Shown piece by piece: positions 51,707 to 52,902 of a DNA stretch of 52,902 nt (the first letter of the stretch is position 1; each line of letters starts with the position of its first letter). The notes under the pieces were generated by a model. That model searched no databases, was not told the DNA's origin, and saw nothing but the letters and a program-made list of their open reading frames with translations. Made by a program: the position numbers and the translations under genes. The stretch comes from Aquirhabdus sp. GTDB taxonomy: Bacteria > Pseudomonadota > Gammaproteobacteria > Pseudomonadales > Moraxellaceae. The stretch lies in NCBI GenBank assembly GCA_030150135.1, contig JASLGO010000106.1, positions 1-52,902 on the forward strand, given 5' to 3'.

Positions 51707-51952
51707 TTAAGCTTCAATTTTTTCAATATTAAAAATGAATTTATTGTGTTCACTTGGTACTTGGATGCAAAGTAATCCCGCAATCTCACAATAGCGCTTA
51801 ATATCCTGTTGACTCATAGGGTCAGTGGAAATCAAGCGAATAGATGCTCCATCTGCGAGATTGCGTAAAGCCATTTTTAGTTTAAGCAATGGCATTGGGC
51901 AGTGTAGACCACTGGTGTCAATTACGAGTGGTGTAATAGATTTAGTGGTCAT
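51707..51952 (-). CDS. TusA-family sulfur-carrier protein
   Basis: An 81-residue protein of the TusA (SirA/YedF) family. The catalytic Cys is in GLHCPMPLLKLKMAL near the N-terminus and the RLISTDPMSQQDIKRYCE region is typical. TusA relays persulfide sulfur for tRNA thiolation and other uses; family members differ in role, so the exact one is unsure. It lies 11 bp after the YqeY-family gene, so they are co-transcribed. Confidence 0.85.
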   Translation of the reverse strand: MTTKSITPLVIDTSGLHCPMPLLKLKMALRNLADGASIRLISTDPMSQQDIKRYCEIAGLLCIQVPSEHNKFIFNIEKIEA

Positions 51953-51963
51953 TATTTCAACTC

Positions 51964-52413
51964 TTAAGCTGTTAATTTAGCTTTAATGCGCGCTGAAACA
52001 TCCCCAGCATCTGCGCGACCAGCAATCAATGGACGAAGTGCGTTCATGACTTTACCCATATCACGGATGCTTGTGGCGCCTTGTGTTGTGATTTCATTTT
52101 GGATCAATGCGTTTAATTCATCATCAGTCATGGCTTGTGGTAGAAATTCGCTAATGACCTCAAGTTCAAACTGTTCCTTATTTGCCAGATCTTCACGACC
52201 TGCTGCAGTGTATGCACTGATCGATTCTTTGCGTTGCTTCATTTGTTTTTCGAGCAGAGCCAGTACGCGCGCGTCATCTAGTTCTTCGCGAGTATCCACT
52301 TCAATTTGTTTGATTGCAGCTTGTACACCGCGCAATACTGCTAAACGATCGGAGAGGCGTTCACGCATCGCAGATTTAACCGATTCGGTGAGGCGAGTTT
52401 TGAGTTCGGACAT
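51964..52413 (-). CDS. GatB/YqeY domain protein
   Basis: A 149-residue, all-helical protein of the YqeY family, related to the C-terminal tail domain of the GatB amidotransferase subunit. Features: ERLSDRLAVLRGVQAAIKQIE, KQMKQRKESISAYTAAGREDL and SIRDMGKVMNALRPLIAGRADAG. It typically sits next to rpsU, as here (rpsU is upstream on the same strand). Function in translation is presumed. Confidence 0.9.
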   Translation of the reverse strand: MSELKTRLTESVKSAMRERLSDRLAVLRGVQAAIKQIEVDTREELDDARVLALLEKQMKQRKESISAYTAAGREDLANKEQFELEVISEFLPQAMTDDELNALIQNEITTQGATSIRDMGKVMNALRPLIAGRADAGDVSARIKAKLTA

Positions 52414-52530
52414 GGCGCGAATTCCTTTTTAGAATGAATAGGTTTGTAATAAATAGCGATTTCTATGAATTGAATAAAGAAACTGATTTTAACTTCGTTT
52501 ATCGAAGTGAACTGAGTTTCATATACCGTA

Positions 52531-52553
52531 CATTTCGACAGGCTTAATGTACC
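52531..52553. repeat. Single arm of the TGTCGAA REP-like repeat
   Basis: The reverse complement of 52531-52553 (ends GCCTGTCGAAATG) matches the arms of the REP-like element at 1618-1693 at ~18 of 23 positions. The partner arm is degenerate (a TTCG/CGAA palindrome around 52494-52506). It lies in the 287-bp gap between the YqeY-family gene and rpsU, which otherwise holds the rpsU terminator and short hairpins (8-bp arms at 52644-52660). Confidence 0.5.
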
Positions 52554-52606
52554 AGCTTGTACCATGATTCATGCGAATAACTATAAATATATGATATAGA
52601 AATGCG

Positions 52607-52633
52607 AAAAGCCGAGATATAAAGCTCGGCTTT
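52607..52633 (-). terminator. Terminator of rpsU
   Basis: On the minus strand AAAGCCGAG and CTCGGCTTT form a perfect 9-bp stem with an 8-nt loop, with a short T-run (TTTT) at its end. It lies 68 bp after the rpsU stop. Because the YqeY-family gene lies beyond it, read-through would be limited. Confidence 0.75.
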
Positions 52634-52700
52634 GGCATTTTAAACATATCTGAGATATGTAGTATTTAAAAAATCAAATACTGCATAATCTCATCATGAA

Positions 52701-52902
52701 TTAGTACAGACGAGTAGTACGAACTGATTCACGTGATAGTTTTTTAGCGTGGCGTTTTACCGCAGCTGCTTTTTTACGTTTACGCTCTTGAGTTGGCTTT
52801 TCGTAGAACTCGCGTTTACGCACGTCAGCCAATACGCCTGCTTTTTCGCATGAGCGTTTGAAACGGCGGATAGCGACGTCAACTGGTTCGCCTTCTTTAA
52901 GC
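52701..52902 (-). CDS. rpsU: Ribosomal protein bS21, partial at its 5' end
   Basis: The leftward frame from 52901 to the TAA at 52701-52703 encodes 66 residues beginning LKEGEPVDVAIRRFKRSCEK, continuing through REFYEKPTQERKRKK and ending RESVRTTRLY. This is bS21, a small basic 30S protein that aids mRNA binding at initiation. About five N-terminal residues lie beyond the window, giving the usual 71. The rpsU-yqeY order is common in proteobacteria. Confidence 0.95.
   Translation of the reverse strand, partial: LKEGEPVDVAIRRFKRSCEKAGVLADVRKREFYEKPTQERKRKKAAAVKRHAKKLSRESVRTTRLY

Overview
The window looks like chromosome of a gammaproteobacterium of the family Moraxellaceae, close to Acinetobacter but not identifiable to genus from sequence alone. 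The signs are an Acinetobacter-style NfuA, a type VI secretion (T6SS) locus with the TagX peptidase and an OmpA-like TagN, a lepA-lepB-DUF4845-rnc-era-recO-pdxJ block, an Era with a long N-terminal extension, and small Moraxellaceae-type lipoproteins. Base composition is moderately AT-rich throughout. No tRNA, rRNA, insertion sequence, prophage or CRISPR array was seen.

Layout: (1) 1-5976: the 3' end of glpD, nfuA, yaeQ, a solitary Mrr-type restriction gene, then a leftward run rpoH-DUF423-thiS-unknown-thiG with start/stop overlaps. (2) 6176-25924: a T6SS locus in two divergent arms around a 426-bp AT-rich gap. The left arm (leftward) is a TPR lipoprotein, tssB, tssC, hcp, tssE, tssF, tssG. 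The right arm (rightward) is a TssJ-like lipoprotein, tssK, tssL, a one-helix membrane protein, an 11-codon micro-ORF, tagX, PAAR, a two-helix protein of unknown role, tssM, tagF, tagN. Together these supply the sheath (TssBC), tube (Hcp), baseplate (TssEFGK), membrane complex (TssL, TssM, TssJ-like), spike tip (PAAR), a peptidoglycan-cutting enzyme (TagX) and a peptidoglycan-binding anchor (TagN). TssA, the ClpV/TssH recycling ATPase, VgrG and any recognisable effector/immunity pair are not in the window. (3) 26002-36651, leftward: an enoyl-CoA hydratase-family gene, a TPR lipoprotein, cysE, trmJ, an HPt-like protein without its phospho-histidine, dnaE, a 34-residue His-rich lipoprotein not previously delimited, a secreted DUF1566 protein, and an AlaA-type aminotransferase with a 116-residue N-terminal extension. 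(4) 36984-51216, rightward: msrB, gpx, lysS, mfd, a small acidic-peptide transcription unit, lepA, lepB, DUF4845, rnc, era, a small lipoprotein, recO, pdxJ. (5) 51312-52902, leftward: a small membrane protein, a TusA-family gene, a YqeY-family gene and the 3' part of rpsU.

The most interesting signals are: a divergent TssJ candidate in an Acinetobacter-like T6SS; the micro-ORF that duplicates the first codons of tagX and is joined to both neighbours by stop/start overlaps; an orphan transcription unit between mfd and lepA (perfect CRP-type palindrome, 35-codon acidic peptide, and a 3' region with interleaved complementary segments ending in a U-tract); and the HPt-like protein lacking histidine. 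All functional calls rest on reading protein motifs by eye, with no database search.
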